Source: DATBSL01 sp964561785 (GTDB lineage Bacteria > Acidobacteriota > Vicinamibacteria > Fen-336). From it: a stretch of DNA of 64,000 nt. The stretch is from positions 1 to 64,000 of the forward strand of contig CAZLRF010000015.1 in the NCBI GenBank assembly GCA_964561785.1. The letters are read 5' to 3'. The position numbers and the translations under genes were made by a program. The first letter of the stretch is position 1. Every line of letters begins with the position of its first letter. The notes under the pieces are model-generated. The model had not been told where the DNA came from. It did not search any database and saw only the letters and a list, made by a program, of their open reading frames with translations. Below are positions 19,277 to 29,888 of this stretch, in pieces.

Positions 19277-20101
19277 ATGAGCCTCCGCTTCCGCGTCCTC
19301 GGCTCGGGCAGCGGGGGCAACGCCACCCTCGTCGAGGGCGGGGGCGCTCGGGTGCTGCTCGACGCGGGTCTCGGGCCGCGCCAGCTCGCCGAGCGGCTGC
19401 GCTCCTCGGGCGTCGACCCCGCGACGCTCGACGCCGTCTTCCTCTCGCACGAGCACGGCGACCACGCGCGGGGCGCCGCCGCCTTCTCGGCGCGCTGGGG
19501 CGTGCCCCTCGCCCTGACGCGCGGCACCCGCCTCGCGGCGGGGCTCGCCACGGAGAAGCTCCCGCCCTGCCGGGAGATCGCGCCCGGGGAGGACGTGGCC
19601 GTGCGCCGGCTCGTCGTCCGCGCGGTGGCCGTTCCCCACGACGCGGCGGCGCCGGTCGCGTTCGTGGTCGCGGCGGGGCTCTCGCGCCTCGGACACGCGA
19701 CCGACCTCGGCCACCTCTCGCGGCGCACGGTCGAGGCCCTGCGCGGCTGCGACACCGTGCTCGTCGAGTCCAACTACGACCCCGCGATGCTCCGGGACGG
19801 TCCTTACCCGTGGTCGCTCAAGGAGCGCATCCTCGGGCCGCTCGGCCACCTCTCCAACGGGGACGTCGCGCGCCTGCTGGAGAGGGGCCTCGGCGGGGAG
19901 TGCCGCCACGTGGTGCTCGCCCACCTGTCGCAGAAGAACAACCACCCCGAGCTCGCCACGCAGGCGGCGGAGGAGGCCCTGTGCCGGGCGGGGCGCACCT
20001 CGGTCCGCCTCACCGTGGCCCACCCGGAGGGCACGGGCTGGATCGCGGTCGGCCGCGGGGCCGGCGCGGCCCGCGCGGGCGGTCAGCTCCGCCTGTTCTG
20101 A
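19277..20101 (+). CDS. MBL-fold metallo-hydrolase (YycJ/WalJ-like)
   Basis: A 274-residue metallo-beta-lactamase-fold protein. N-terminal LGSGSGGNATLVEGG is typical of the YycJ/WalJ group. The dinuclear metal motif HEHGDH is at residues 58-63; VVLAHLSQKNNHPELA holds a further ligand. Relatives are nucleases linked to cell-wall or DNA processes. The gene follows the M16 peptidase closely; YycJ-type genes and M16 genes are not an established pair. Confidence 0.85.
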   Translation: MSLRFRVLGSGSGGNATLVEGGGARVLLDAGLGPRQLAERLRSSGVDPATLDAVFLSHEHGDHARGAAAFSARWGVPLALTRGTRLAAGLATEKLPPCREIAPGEDVAVRRLVVRAVAVPHDAAAPVAFVVAAGLSRLGHATDLGHLSRRTVEALRGCDTVLVESNYDPAMLRDGPYPWSLKERILGPLGHLSNGDVARLLERGLGGECRHVVLAHLSQKNNHPELATQAAEEALCRAGRTSVRLTVAHPEGTGWIAVGRGAGAARAGGQLRLF

Positions 20102-20111
20102 ACGGGCGGCC

Positions 20112-20121
20112 GTGCTACGCT
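20112..20121 (+). promoter_or_regulatory. Extended -10 GTGCTACGCT of the binding-protein gene
   Basis: GTGCTACGCT (hexamer TACGCT) ends eight bases before the ATG at 20130. Its first bases are also an in-frame GTG that could be mistaken for a start codon. A transcript from here would have almost no leader. Confidence 0.5.
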
Positions 20122-20129
20122 CGCCGCAG

Positions 20130-21341
20130 ATGGCGTCGCGGGCCCTCGTTCTCGCCGCGTTCGCGCTCGCGGCCGGCGCCTGCCTGCCCCCGGAGAGGGC
20201 CGAGGTCGCCGCGGGGCCGGCCCCGCGCCTCGAGCCGTTCGTCGTGGCCCCCGCCGAGATCGGCGCCGGGGGCGCCCTGCCCGTGGCCGCGGTGTTCCCG
20301 ACGATCGGCCGCTACGCCGTGTCGGGCCTGCAGTCGCTCCAGGGGGCACGGCTCGCGGTCGAGGAGGTGAACCGCGGGGGCGGGATCCACGGCCGCCCGC
20401 TGCGCCTCGCCGAGTACCGCACCGGCAGCTACTTCGTCGACGCCCGCCGCGCGGCCGCCCTCGCCGCGCGCGACGGGGCCCTCGCGATCGTGGGCTCGAA
20501 CTCCTCGGAGCTCTCGCGCGCTGTGGCGGAGGAGGCCGAGGCGCACGGCGTCGTGCAGATCACGAACGTCTCGACCGCGGCCGACCTGACGTTCGACCCC
20601 GAGACGGGCCGCGACCGCCCCTTCGTCTTCCGGATGTGCGCGACCGACGAGGTGATGGGGCGGCTGCTCGCCGGCTTCGCGCGCGAGCGCCTGCGCGCGC
20701 GCCGGGCCGCGGTCCTCTACGAGGTCGGCCGCACCTACAGCCAGCGGCTCGCCCGCACGTTCATCGCCGGCTTCCGCGACGAGGCGGCGGGGCGGGTGGT
20801 GGCCGAGTTCGTCTACCTCGCTCTGGAGACCGACTTCCGCCCCCAGCTCGCCCGCATCGTGGAGTTCGGCCCGGACGTGCTCTTCCTGCCCGGCTCGTTC
20901 CCCGACGCCACCCTCGTCGCCGCGCAGTCCGAGGCGGCGGGGCTGCGGACGACGATGCTGGGCGCCGACGCCTGGTCGAGCCCGCTCCTCTTCCAGCGCG
21001 GAGGACCGCCCGGCGACGCGTGGTACGTCGAGCTGTGCTCCCCTGCGCCCGAGTTCGAGCCGGGATGCCGGGCGGTGCTCGCCTACGACGCGGTGCGGGT
21101 GGTGGCCGAGGCCCTGCGCTCGCTCGGCCCCCTGGACGACGACGCTCTCGGCGCCTCTCGAGGGGCCACGCGGCGGAGGCTGCGCGACGCGGTGGCCCGC
21201 GGCGAGGTGGACGGCGCGACCGGCCGCATCCGGTTCGACGCGAACGGCGACCGCCGCCAGGGTGTCGCGCTGTACGCGGTGGAGAAGGACCCGCCCCGCC
21301 CGCCGCGGTTCCTCGTCCGGGGCTGGCTGGGGGAGCCGTGA
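20130..21341 (+). CDS. Branched-chain amino-acid-type periplasmic binding lipoprotein
   Basis: A 403-residue type I periplasmic binding protein of the LivJ class. The signal sequence ends in a lipobox LAAGAC, so it is probably membrane-tethered. The fold is clear: VAAVFPTIGRYAVSGLQSLQ, GARLAVEEVNRGGGIHGRPL, AIVGSNSSELSRAVAEEAE and VLAYDAVRVVAEALRSLG. No permease or ATPase genes are nearby. Its stop overlaps the histidine kinase start as GTGA, so it more likely acts as a ligand receptor feeding the kinase than as part of an ABC importer. Confidence 0.85.
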   Translation: MASRALVLAAFALAAGACLPPERAEVAAGPAPRLEPFVVAPAEIGAGGALPVAAVFPTIGRYAVSGLQSLQGARLAVEEVNRGGGIHGRPLRLAEYRTGSYFVDARRAAALAARDGALAIVGSNSSELSRAVAEEAEAHGVVQITNVSTAADLTFDPETGRDRPFVFRMCATDEVMGRLLAGFARERLRARRAAVLYEVGRTYSQRLARTFIAGFRDEAAGRVVAEFVYLALETDFRPQLARIVEFGPDVLFLPGSFPDATLVAAQSEAAGLRTTMLGADAWSSPLLFQRGGPPGDAWYVELCSPAPEFEPGCRAVLAYDAVRVVAEALRSLGPLDDDALGASRGATRRRLRDAVARGEVDGATGRIRFDANGDRRQGVALYAVEKDPPRPPRFLVRGWLGEP

Positions 21342-23347
21342 GGGGGCTCCTGCGGTCGCTGCGCGACGCGAGCCTGCGGGCGAAGGTCGCCCTCGCCCTC
21401 GTCGCCGTGTTCCTCTTCAGCGCGACGGCGCTCCTGCTCGTCCTCTCCCCGGTGCTCGCCGAGCAGCGGCGCCGCCTCCTCGACCAGGACAAGCGGCTGC
21501 TGTCGACCCTGCGCCGCAACTACGAGCGCGAGCTCATCAACGACCAGCTCCAGGGCAACCGCGAGTCGCTCGCCCTGCACCTCGGGCAGCTCGCGAGCGA
21601 GGAGGGCATCCTCTGGGCCCGGGTCGAGGCGGGGGAGATCGACCTCGCGGCCACCGCGGAGCCGGGCGCGATCCGGGACCGGCTGGGGGCGGCGGCGGAC
21701 CCGTTCCTGGGGCAGCCCGGCGTCGTCCTGCTCGTGGACGCGGACGGGGAGGCCGACCTCGTGGGCGACGGGGGCCGCCCGCTCGTCGCCGGGCAGAGGG
21801 TGCGGCGCGAGGAGATGCCCGGGGCGCCCGTCCCTCCCCCGCCGGGCGAGGACGCCTTCGTGGAGGCGGCGTTCGCCGGGCAGCGGGTCCTCGCCCTCGT
21901 CGCGACGCTGTCCGCGGCGGGGGATCCCTACGGCCGGCTGCACCTCCTGAAGAGCCTCGCCCCGCACGAGCGCGGCGAGCGGGTCACGCGCCAGCTCTTC
22001 TACGGGGGGGTGACGCTGTCGTTCGTGCTGGTGCTCCTCCTCCTCAACCTGCTCCTCTCCCGCATGGTCCTCGCCCCGGTGCGCCGGGTGCACGACGCCA
22101 TGGCCCGCGCGGCGACCGGGGACCTCTCCGCGCGGCTGCCGGTGCACTCCCGCGACGAGGTGGGCACGATCGCCCTGTCCTTCAACCGGATGGTGGGCGA
22201 GCTCGAGGCGAGCCGCCGCGAGGTCGAGGGCTACAGCCGCAACCTCGAGGCGATGGTCGAGGCCCGCACCGGCGAGCTGCGCGCCTCGCAGGCGAGCCTG
22301 CTCGCCCTCAAGAACCACCTCGCGACCGTGATCGCCAACGTGGGCACGGGCGTTCTCTCCCTCGACGAGGGGGGGCGCATCGAGACGTTCAACGAGCGGG
22401 CGAGCGAGATCGTCGGCCTCGCCGCGGAGACCGCGCGGGGCCGTGCTCTCGAGGACGCGCTCGGCGGGGCCGCGACGGGGCGCCTCGTGGAGGCGGTGGC
22501 GCGGGTGCGCGACGGGCAGGCGGACCGGCACGAGGCCCAGGTCGTCTGCGAGCTGCCCCTCGGCCGCCGCACCCTGTCGGTCGTGGCCTCGGTCCTGCGC
22601 GGGGAGGGCCACCGGCCGATCGGGACGGTGGTGGTGATCGAGGACCTCACGCAGATCCTCGCCACCCAGCGGCTCACCGCGTGGAAGGAGGCGGTCGAGC
22701 GCGTGATCCACGAGATCAAGAACCCGCTGACCCCGGTGGGGCTCGCCGCGGAGACGCTCAAGACCGCGTGGGAGAAGGACCCCGCGCGCTTCGCCGGCGT
22801 CTTCCCCTCCGCGATCGACATGATCCTGCGGGCGGTGCGGGACCTCAAGGAGCTCATCGGAGAGTTCTCCCGCTTCTCGCGCCTGCCCCCCATCCGCCCG
22901 GAGCGAGTCGACCTCAACGCGCTCGTGCTCGACGTCCTCGCCCCGTGGACCCAGGCCCCGGCCGGGGCGCTGCGGGTGCGGCTCTCCCTCGCGCCGGACG
23001 CGGGCGCGGTCGAGGTCGACGCCGACCAGGTGAAGCGCGTGCTCCTCAACGTGATCAACAACGCGATCGAGGCGATGGGGGAAGGGGGCGGCGAGCTCGC
23101 GCTGCACACGGCCCGCGAGGACGGGGGGGTCGCGATCCGGGTCGAGGACGACGGGCCCGGCGTGGAGGACGTCGAGCGCATCTTCGAGCCGCACTACACG
23201 ACGAAGGTCAAGGGCACCGGCCTCGGCCTCGCGATCGCCCGCCAGATCGTCGAGGAGCACGGCGGCACGATCCGCGCGGAGAGCGCGCCGGGCAAGGGGA
23301 CGTCCGTCCGCATCCACCTGCCGGCCGCGTCGGGCGCCGGCCGGTAG
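21338..23347 (+). CDS. NtrY-like sensor histidine kinase
   Basis: A 669-residue membrane kinase. Order: N-terminal transmembrane helix (VALALVAVFLFSATALLLVL), a periplasmic sensor region of about 180 residues, a second helix (LSFVLVLLLLNLLLSRMVL), HAMP (APVRRVHDAMARAATGDLSA), coiled coil, PAS (NHLATVIANVGTGVLSLDEG), then HisKA with H458 in VIHEIKNPLTP and HATPase with NVINNAIEAM, EDDGPGVED and GTGLGLAIARQIVEEHGG. The IKNPLTP box is typical of NtrY. The GTG start overlaps the binding-protein stop. No response regulator is adjacent; the only sigma-54 regulator in view is at 63464. Confidence 0.9.
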   Translation: MRGLLRSLRDASLRAKVALALVAVFLFSATALLLVLSPVLAEQRRRLLDQDKRLLSTLRRNYERELINDQLQGNRESLALHLGQLASEEGILWARVEAGEIDLAATAEPGAIRDRLGAAADPFLGQPGVVLLVDADGEADLVGDGGRPLVAGQRVRREEMPGAPVPPPPGEDAFVEAAFAGQRVLALVATLSAAGDPYGRLHLLKSLAPHERGERVTRQLFYGGVTLSFVLVLLLLNLLLSRMVLAPVRRVHDAMARAATGDLSARLPVHSRDEVGTIALSFNRMVGELEASRREVEGYSRNLEAMVEARTGELRASQASLLALKNHLATVIANVGTGVLSLDEGGRIETFNERASEIVGLAAETARGRALEDALGGAATGRLVEAVARVRDGQADRHEAQVVCELPLGRRTLSVVASVLRGEGHRPIGTVVVIEDLTQILATQRLTAWKEAVERVIHEIKNPLTPVGLAAETLKTAWEKDPARFAGVFPSAIDMILRAVRDLKELIGEFSRFSRLPPIRPERVDLNALVLDVLAPWTQAPAGALRVRLSLAPDAGAVEVDADQVKRVLLNVINNAIEAMGEGGGELALHTAREDGGVAIRVEDDGPGVEDVERIFEPHYTTKVKGTGLGLAIARQIVEEHGGTIRAESAPGKGTSVRIHLPAASGAGR

Positions 23348-25039
23348 CTACGAGACGTCGATCGCCGGGTAGGCGGGGTCCCACATCGCGGCGGCGACGG
23401 CCTCCGCCGGGTCCTCGGGCGCGTTGCGGGCGACGCCCTCGGCGATCGCCTGGCGGACCACCGCCTCCGCGACCTTCGCCGTCACCGCGCGCAGGCCGGC
23501 GATCCGCGGGAAGAGGCTGCCCGCCGCGAGGTCCTCCCCGGGCAGCTGCGCCGCCAGCGCGTCCGCCCCCGCCGCGAACATGTCGTCCGTCACCTCGCGC
23601 GCCTCGGACACGAGGACGCCGAGGCCGACCCCGGGGAAGACGAACGCGTTGTTGCCCTGGCCGATCCGCACCCTCCGCCCGCCGATCGCGACCGGCTCGA
23701 ACGGGCTCCCGGTGGCCACGAGGGCCCGGCCGTCCGTCCACGCCATGACGTCGGCCGGGCGCGCCTCGGACGAGCTGGTGGGGTTCGAGAGGGGAAAGAC
23801 CACGGGCCGCTCGACGTGGGCGGCCATCGCCCGCACCACCTCCTCGCCGAACAGCCCCGGCACCCCGGAGACGCCGATGAGGCCGGTCGGCTTCGTCGCG
23901 CGCACGACGTCGAGGAGGGGCGAGGCGGGGCGCAGGCCGTGGGCGGCGGCCATCTCGCCCGTCCACGCGAGGTCCCGGCGGTACTCGTCCGTCGCGTCGA
24001 CGACCAGCCCCTTCGAGTCGAGCAGCGCGACGCTGCGCCGCAGGTCGTCTCCGCCCACCCCCTCGCGCCGCAGGGCGCTCTGGAACAGCCGCGCGATCCC
24101 CACGCCCGCGGCGCCGGCGCCCGCGATGACCAGCCGCTCTCCGGCGAGCCTCCGGCCGGCCGCGCGCGAGGCGGCGAACAGGCCGGCCACCGCCACCGCG
24201 GCCGTGCCCTGGATGTCGTCGTTGAAGGACGGCAGCTCCCGGCGGTAGCGCTCGAGCAGGCGGAAGGCGTTCCACTGCTTGAAGTCCTCCCACTGCAGGA
24301 GGGCCTTCGGGAAGCGCTGCTTCACCGCCCGCACGAACTCGTCGACGATCGCGTCGTAGGCCTCGCCCCGCAGCCGGGGCTGGCGCCAGCCGATGTACAG
24401 GTCGTCGCCGAGGAGCTCCTCGTTGTCGGTGCCGACGTCGAGGCTGATCGGCAGGGTCGAGGCGGGGTGGATCCCCGCCGCCGCGACGTAGAGCGCCAGC
24501 TTTCCGACCGGGATGCCCATGCCGCCCGCGCCCTGGTCGCCGAGGCCGAGGATGCGCTCGTTGTCGGTGACGACGATGAGGCGTACGTCCTCGTAGGGGG
24601 CGTTGGCGAGCACCTCGGTCATGCGGCCCCTGTGCTCGGGGGTGATCCACAGCCCGCGGGCCCGGCGGAAGATCCGGCTGTACTGCTGGCAGGCCTGGCC
24701 GACGGTCGGGGTGTAGACGATCGGGAGGAACTCCTCGAGGTGCTCGGTGAGGACCCGGTAGAACAGGTGCTCGTTCCTGTCCTGGAGGGCGGCGAGGCCG
24801 ATGTAGCGCTCGAGCGGCTCCGCCTTGCGGACGATGTTGCCGTAGGCCCGGCGGGCCTGCTGCTCCATCGTGCTCACGACGTCGGGGAGCAGCCCCTCGA
24901 GGCCCAGCTCCCGCCGCTCCTCGCGGGAGAACGCGGTCGCCCGGTTGTACATGGGGTGGTTGAGCAGCTGCGGCCCGCGCAGCCGCACCTCCACCCGCTC
25001 GCGACCGTCCGACCCGCGCTTCCTGCGGTACGCCTCCAT
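23348..25039 (-). CDS. NAD-dependent malic enzyme
   Basis: A 563-residue malic enzyme (malate to pyruvate plus CO2 with NAD(P)H). Large-type malic enzyme signatures: FYRVLTEHLEEFLPIVYTPTVG, RLIVVTDNERILGLGDQGAG, PISLDVGTDNEELLGDDLYIG and LPSFNDDIQGTAAVAVAGL. The Rossmann fingerprint IAGAGAAGVGIARL follows. The ATG at 25039 has GAGGAGGAC upstream. Its stop codon abuts the convergent histidine kinase stop with no spacer. Confidence 0.94.
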   Translation of the reverse strand: MEAYRRKRGSDGRERVEVRLRGPQLLNHPMYNRATAFSREERRELGLEGLLPDVVSTMEQQARRAYGNIVRKAEPLERYIGLAALQDRNEHLFYRVLTEHLEEFLPIVYTPTVGQACQQYSRIFRRARGLWITPEHRGRMTEVLANAPYEDVRLIVVTDNERILGLGDQGAGGMGIPVGKLALYVAAAGIHPASTLPISLDVGTDNEELLGDDLYIGWRQPRLRGEAYDAIVDEFVRAVKQRFPKALLQWEDFKQWNAFRLLERYRRELPSFNDDIQGTAAVAVAGLFAASRAAGRRLAGERLVIAGAGAAGVGIARLFQSALRREGVGGDDLRRSVALLDSKGLVVDATDEYRRDLAWTGEMAAAHGLRPASPLLDVVRATKPTGLIGVSGVPGLFGEEVVRAMAAHVERPVVFPLSNPTSSSEARPADVMAWTDGRALVATGSPFEPVAIGGRRVRIGQGNNAFVFPGVGLGVLVSEAREVTDDMFAAGADALAAQLPGEDLAAGSLFPRIAGLRAVTAKVAEAVVRQAIAEGVARNAPEDPAEAVAAAMWDPAYPAIDVS

Positions 25040-25118
25040 CCGGTGTCCTCCTCGCCGCCAGGCAAAACCCGCCAAGCTTACTACGGCGCGCCGAGCGACG
25101 TCGCGGCTCGACCGCCCC

Positions 25119-25128
25119 GTGCTAGGCT
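25119..25128 (+). promoter_or_regulatory. Extended -10 GTGCTAGGCT of purB
   Basis: GTGCTAGGCT (hexamer TAGGCT, 25123-25128) lies 32 bases before the purB ATG, in the divergent region shared with the malic enzyme gene. Confidence 0.5.
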
Positions 25129-25160
25129 AGCGGCGGTTCGTCCGAGGAGAGCCCGCCGCC

Positions 25161-26455
<1,295 letters not shown>

Positions 26456-26468
<13 letters not shown>

Positions 26469-26791
26469 AACGACGGGGCGCGGCGGCGCTCGCTCGCGCG
26501 GCGGTCGACCACGGAGGCGCCCGGCCGGCCGTGGCCGTTGCCCCGGCCGTTCGAGGAGCGGCGCTCCTCGCCCCGCCGGTCCACCACCACGCGGATCTCC
26601 GGGGCCCCGCGCAGCAGCGTCTGGAGCATCGGGATCGCCGCCTGGCGATGGCGGCTCACCACGAGCACGGGGGCGTCGTCGAGCAGCTGCCGGTCGAGGC
26701 AGTCGTCGCAGATGCCGTGGCTGACCGCGGGGTCGTGGAAGGGCTCCCTGGAGCCCATGTACTTCTGGCACCACGCACAAACAATGACCAT
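26456..26791 (-). CDS. Small protein with N-terminal CxxC zinc-ribbon-like motifs
   Basis: A 111-residue protein of unknown function. The N-terminus has CAWCQKY and HGICDDC, two CxxC pairs about 20 residues apart, suggesting a small zinc ribbon. The middle VLVVSRHRQAAIPMLQTLLR then PEIRVVVDRRGEERR, and a later VVDRRASERR, repeat a basic DRRxxERR motif. GAGG sits seven bases before the ATG. The DRR/ERR repeat is seen in several unrelated bacterial small proteins. It overlaps purB at its 3' end. Confidence 0.7.
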
Positions 26792-26843
26792 AAAGGACCT
26801 CGTCCGGGGAGGACGCTCCTGACCGTCTTACGGTGAACGGATC

Positions 26844-27455
26844 CTAGCGCACCGGGGCCGGGAGGGGAAGACCCTTCTTCCGCATCCCGAGAAGCCATCC
26901 CGAGGATCCCAGGACGAGGACGGCGGCCGCCGCCCGGGCGGCCGGGGGCAGGGGCACGACCGCGGCCGCGAGCCCGGCGCCCAGCAGGCGCCCGGCCTCG
27001 GCAAAGGCCGCCCAGCGCCGGCCGTCGAGCAGGCCCCCCAGGCTCACCAGGCTGAAGGCGATCGCCAGCGCTCCCGCCGCGCGCGAGGCGGGAGAGAGCT
27101 GGCCGCTCGCGTCGAGGAAGCCCACCGCCCCGAGGCTGACGAGCGCGAACTGGGCGAGGACGTACCGGCGCGCCCCGAGCGGGAGCGGGACCGCGTACCG
27201 GACGTGCGTCGCGCGGTCCACCTCGGACGGGCCCTCGAAGCCGCCGAGGTCGTCGGGCCGCCAGCCCGGTCTCTTCCAGAGCACCCGCAGCCGGTCGAGC
27301 GGCCGGCGGGCGCGGCCGGCCACTCGTCCCATCTCGACCCACGCGTGGAGGTTCGCCCACAGCGGGTTCCAGCTCGCGAGCGGCCGCGTCACGCCGTAGA
27401 CCCCGATGAGGAGGAAGAACGCGGGGATTGCGAGTCGGATGAGGTCGTCGTCCAT
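26844..27455 (-). CDS. Hypothetical integral membrane protein
   Basis: A 203-residue protein with about four hydrophobic helices: LIRLAIPAFFLLIGVYGV, YVLAQFALVSLGAVGFLD, ALAIAFSLVSLGGLL and AGLAAAVVPL through AVLVLGSSGWLLG. A cytoplasmic loop contains LRVLWKRPGWRPDDLGGFEG, which recalls the segment after the core of some sterol-desaturase-type proteins. No catalytic His cluster is present. The function is unknown. Confidence 0.7.
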   Translation of the reverse strand: MDDDLIRLAIPAFFLLIGVYGVTRPLASWNPLWANLHAWVEMGRVAGRARRPLDRLRVLWKRPGWRPDDLGGFEGPSEVDRATHVRYAVPLPLGARRYVLAQFALVSLGAVGFLDASGQLSPASRAAGALAIAFSLVSLGGLLDGRRWAAFAEAGRLLGAGLAAAVVPLPPAARAAAAVLVLGSSGWLLGMRKKGLPLPAPVR

Positions 27456-27473
27456 CGGGGAAACGCTCGCGCG

Positions 27474-27548
27474 ATTCTATACCCCGAGGGTCTCGCCGCG
27501 GCGCCACCGGGTGAGCGTGCCCCTCCGGCCCGCCACGGGTGGTAACAT
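27474..27548. promoter_or_regulatory. Divergent promoters for the membrane protein and purF
   Basis: On the - strand TATAGAAT (hexamer TAGAAT, 27479-27474) precedes the membrane-protein ATG by 18 bases. On the + strand TGGTAACAT (hexamer TAACAT, 27543-27548) ends seven bases before the purF ATG at 27556, predicting a leaderless purF mRNA. No clear -35 boxes are visible, and no PurR-like palindrome was recognised. Confidence 0.45.
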
Positions 27549-27555
27549 CGCGCCG

Positions 27556-29016
27556 ATGAGCCGCCCGAGCGACGAGGCGCAGCCCTCTCTCCGCCGGCTG
27601 CCCCTCGAGGACGACCGCTTCCACGACCAGTGCGGCCTGTTCGGCGTCTTCGGGCACCCCGAGGCGGCGCACCTCGCCTACATGGGCCTGTACGCGCTGC
27701 AGCACCGCGGCCAGGAGTCGGCCGGCATCGCGGTGGGGGACGGCCGGGGCCTGCGCCTCGAGAAGGGCATGGGCCTCGTCAACGACGTGTTCACCCCGCA
27801 GAAGCTCGACGCGCTCCCCGGCGACCGGGCGATCGGCCACGTGCGCTACTCGACCTCCGGGGACACGGTGGCCACGAACGCGCAGCCGTACCTCATCGAC
27901 TGCCACCGCGGCCCGATCGCGATCGGCCACAACGGCAACCTCGTCAACGCGGCCATCCTGCGCCAGGAGCTCGAGGCGGCGGGCTCGATCTTCCAGTCCA
28001 CCTCCGACACCGAGGTCATCCTCCACCTCTACGCGCGCAGCCACCGCGATCGGCTCGAGGACGCGATCGCGGCGAGCCTGTACAAGGTCATGGGCGCCTT
28101 CTCGCTCCTGTTCCTGACCCGCGACGCCCTCGTCGCCGCCCGCGACCCCTGGGGCTTCCGGCCCCTCGTGCTGGGGAAGCTCAACGGGGCGACGGTCGTG
28201 GCTTCGGAGACCTGCGCCCTCGACCTCGTCGACGCCCAGTACCTTCGCGACGTCGAGCCGGGCGAGGTGCTGCTCGCGGACGCCGACGGGGTGCGCTCGT
28301 TCAAGCCCTTCCCGCCCGAGCCGAGCGCCCACTGCGTCTTCGAGCACGTCTACTTCGCGCGGCCCGACTCCCTCGTGTTCGGGCGCACCGTGCTCGAGTC
28401 GCGCCTCCAGCTCGGCCGCCAGCTCGCCCGGGAGGCCCCCGCGGACGCCGACGTCGTGTGCCCGATCCCGGACAGCGGGATGGGGGCGGCCCTCGGCTTC
28501 GCCCGCGAGAGCGGCCTGCCCTTCGAGTGGGGCCTCATCCGCAACCACTACGTGGGCCGCACCTTCATCCAGCCCCGGCAGGGCCAGCGCTCGGTCGGGG
28601 TGAAGATCAAGCTCAACCCGGTGCGGGAGGTCATCGAGGGGCGCCGGGTCGTCCTCGTCGACGACTCGATCGTGCGGGGCACCACGTCGCGGAAGATCGT
28701 GCGCATGGTGCGCGAGGCGGGGGCGCGCGAGGTGCACATGCGCATCTCGAGCCCGCCCACGACCGGGCCCTGCTACTACGGGATCGACACGCCCCTCAAG
28801 AGCGAGCTCATCGCCTCCTCGCACTCCGTCGAGGAGATCCGCGGGTTCGTCGAGGCGGACAGCCTGGCCTACCTCTCGCCGGAGGGCCTGCTCCGCGCGG
28901 TCGCCGACGGGCCGCAGAGGCGCCACTGCACCGCCTGCTTCACCGGTCGCTACCCGGTCGCGGTGTCCGTCCCGGACGAGACGCAGCTGCGCCTGTTCGA
29001 GAAGGCGCGGGCCTGA
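27556..29016 (+). CDS. purF: Amidophosphoribosyltransferase
   Basis: A 486-residue PurF, which makes phosphoribosylamine from PRPP and glutamine. The N-terminal 25 residues are a propeptide; cleavage would expose the nucleophile C26 in DQCGLFGVFG. Glutaminase motifs include GLYALQHRGQESAGI and AIGHVRYST; the PRPP loop is VVLVDDSIVRGTTS. C-terminal Cys residues (PCYYGIDTP, HCTACFTG) suggest the Fe-S-containing Bacillus-type subgroup. The next gene, a PfkB kinase, starts 11 bases downstream and is probably co-transcribed. Confidence 0.96.
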   Translation: MSRPSDEAQPSLRRLPLEDDRFHDQCGLFGVFGHPEAAHLAYMGLYALQHRGQESAGIAVGDGRGLRLEKGMGLVNDVFTPQKLDALPGDRAIGHVRYSTSGDTVATNAQPYLIDCHRGPIAIGHNGNLVNAAILRQELEAAGSIFQSTSDTEVILHLYARSHRDRLEDAIAASLYKVMGAFSLLFLTRDALVAARDPWGFRPLVLGKLNGATVVASETCALDLVDAQYLRDVEPGEVLLADADGVRSFKPFPPEPSAHCVFEHVYFARPDSLVFGRTVLESRLQLGRQLAREAPADADVVCPIPDSGMGAALGFARESGLPFEWGLIRNHYVGRTFIQPRQGQRSVGVKIKLNPVREVIEGRRVVLVDDSIVRGTTSRKIVRMVREAGAREVHMRISSPPTTGPCYYGIDTPLKSELIASSHSVEEIRGFVEADSLAYLSPEGLLRAVADGPQRRHCTACFTGRYPVAVSVPDETQLRLFEKARA

Positions 29017-29027
29017 GGGGCGCGGCC

Positions 29028-29888
29028 GTGCCGCGCCTGCTCGCCCTCGGCCACGTCTCGCGGGACCGCCGCCCCGGCGGGGACGTGCTCGGCGGCTCGG
29101 TGACTTACGGCGCCCTCGCCGCGCGCCGGCTCGGCTGGGAGGCGGCGATCCTGACGAGCGCCGGCGGGGACTTCGACCCCGCGCGCGAGCTCGCCGGGAT
29201 CCCCGCGTTCGTGCGCCCGGCCCCCGCCACCACCCGCTTCGTGAACGAGTACGACGAGGACGGCACGCGGCGGCAGGTCGTGACCGCCCGCGCCGAGGAC
29301 GTGGACCTCGAGCTCCTGCCCGCGGCCTGGCGCGACCCCGACGCCCTCCTCCTCGGTCCGATCGCGGGCGAGCTGCACGGGCCGCTCGCCACGCGGCTCG
29401 AGGCGGGAGCGGTCGGGGCGATCGCCCAGGGGTGGGTGCGGTCGATCGACGAGGAGGGGCGGGTCACCCCTGGCGACTGGCCGCACCCGGAGCGGGATCT
29501 CCTCGGGGTTCACGTCCTCTTCCTCTCCGAGCACGACGTTCCGCAGGCCGAGGCGCGGGCCCGGGAGCTCCTCGCGGCCGTGCCGATGGTGGCGCTCACC
29601 CGCGGCTGGCGGGGCCTCACCCTCCTCACCCGGCAGGTCGAGCACGACGTGCCCACGCTGCCGAGGCCGGAGGTCGACCCCACCGGGGCGGGGGACGTGT
29701 TCGCCGCCGCCTTCCTCGTCCGCTACCACGAGACCCAGGACCCGCTCGAGGCGGCGGCCTTCGCGGCCTGCGCCGCCTCCTGCGCCGTCGAGGGGGTGGG
29801 GGCCACGACCCTCGGGGATCGCGAGGAGGTCCGGCGGCGGATGGCCCTGCGCGAGCGCATGATCGACACCGGCGACTGGGAGGAGTAG
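29028..29888 (+). CDS. PfkB-family carbohydrate/nucleoside kinase
   Basis: A 286-residue ribokinase-superfamily kinase. N-terminal LGHVSRDRRPGGDVLGGSVT then YGALAARRLGW is the substrate-side motif. The C-terminal ATP/anion-hole signature is DPTGAGDVFAAAFLVRYHET, with the catalytic Asp in GAGD. The GTG start at 29028 lies 11 bases after purF. No substrate-specific motif is clear; the PurF link suggests a nucleoside or ribose-type sugar, which is inference. Confidence 0.82.
   Translation: MPRLLALGHVSRDRRPGGDVLGGSVTYGALAARRLGWEAAILTSAGGDFDPARELAGIPAFVRPAPATTRFVNEYDEDGTRRQVVTARAEDVDLELLPAAWRDPDALLLGPIAGELHGPLATRLEAGAVGAIAQGWVRSIDEEGRVTPGDWPHPERDLLGVHVLFLSEHDVPQAEARARELLAAVPMVALTRGWRGLTLLTRQVEHDVPTLPRPEVDPTGAGDVFAAAFLVRYHETQDPLEAAAFAACAASCAVEGVGATTLGDREEVRRRMALRERMIDTGDWEE

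Noticed and set aside
20112..20129. Upstream GTG as start of the binding-protein gene
   Set aside because: The GTG is the first half of a GTGCTACGCT promoter motif; the ATG at 20130 gives a good lipoprotein signal.
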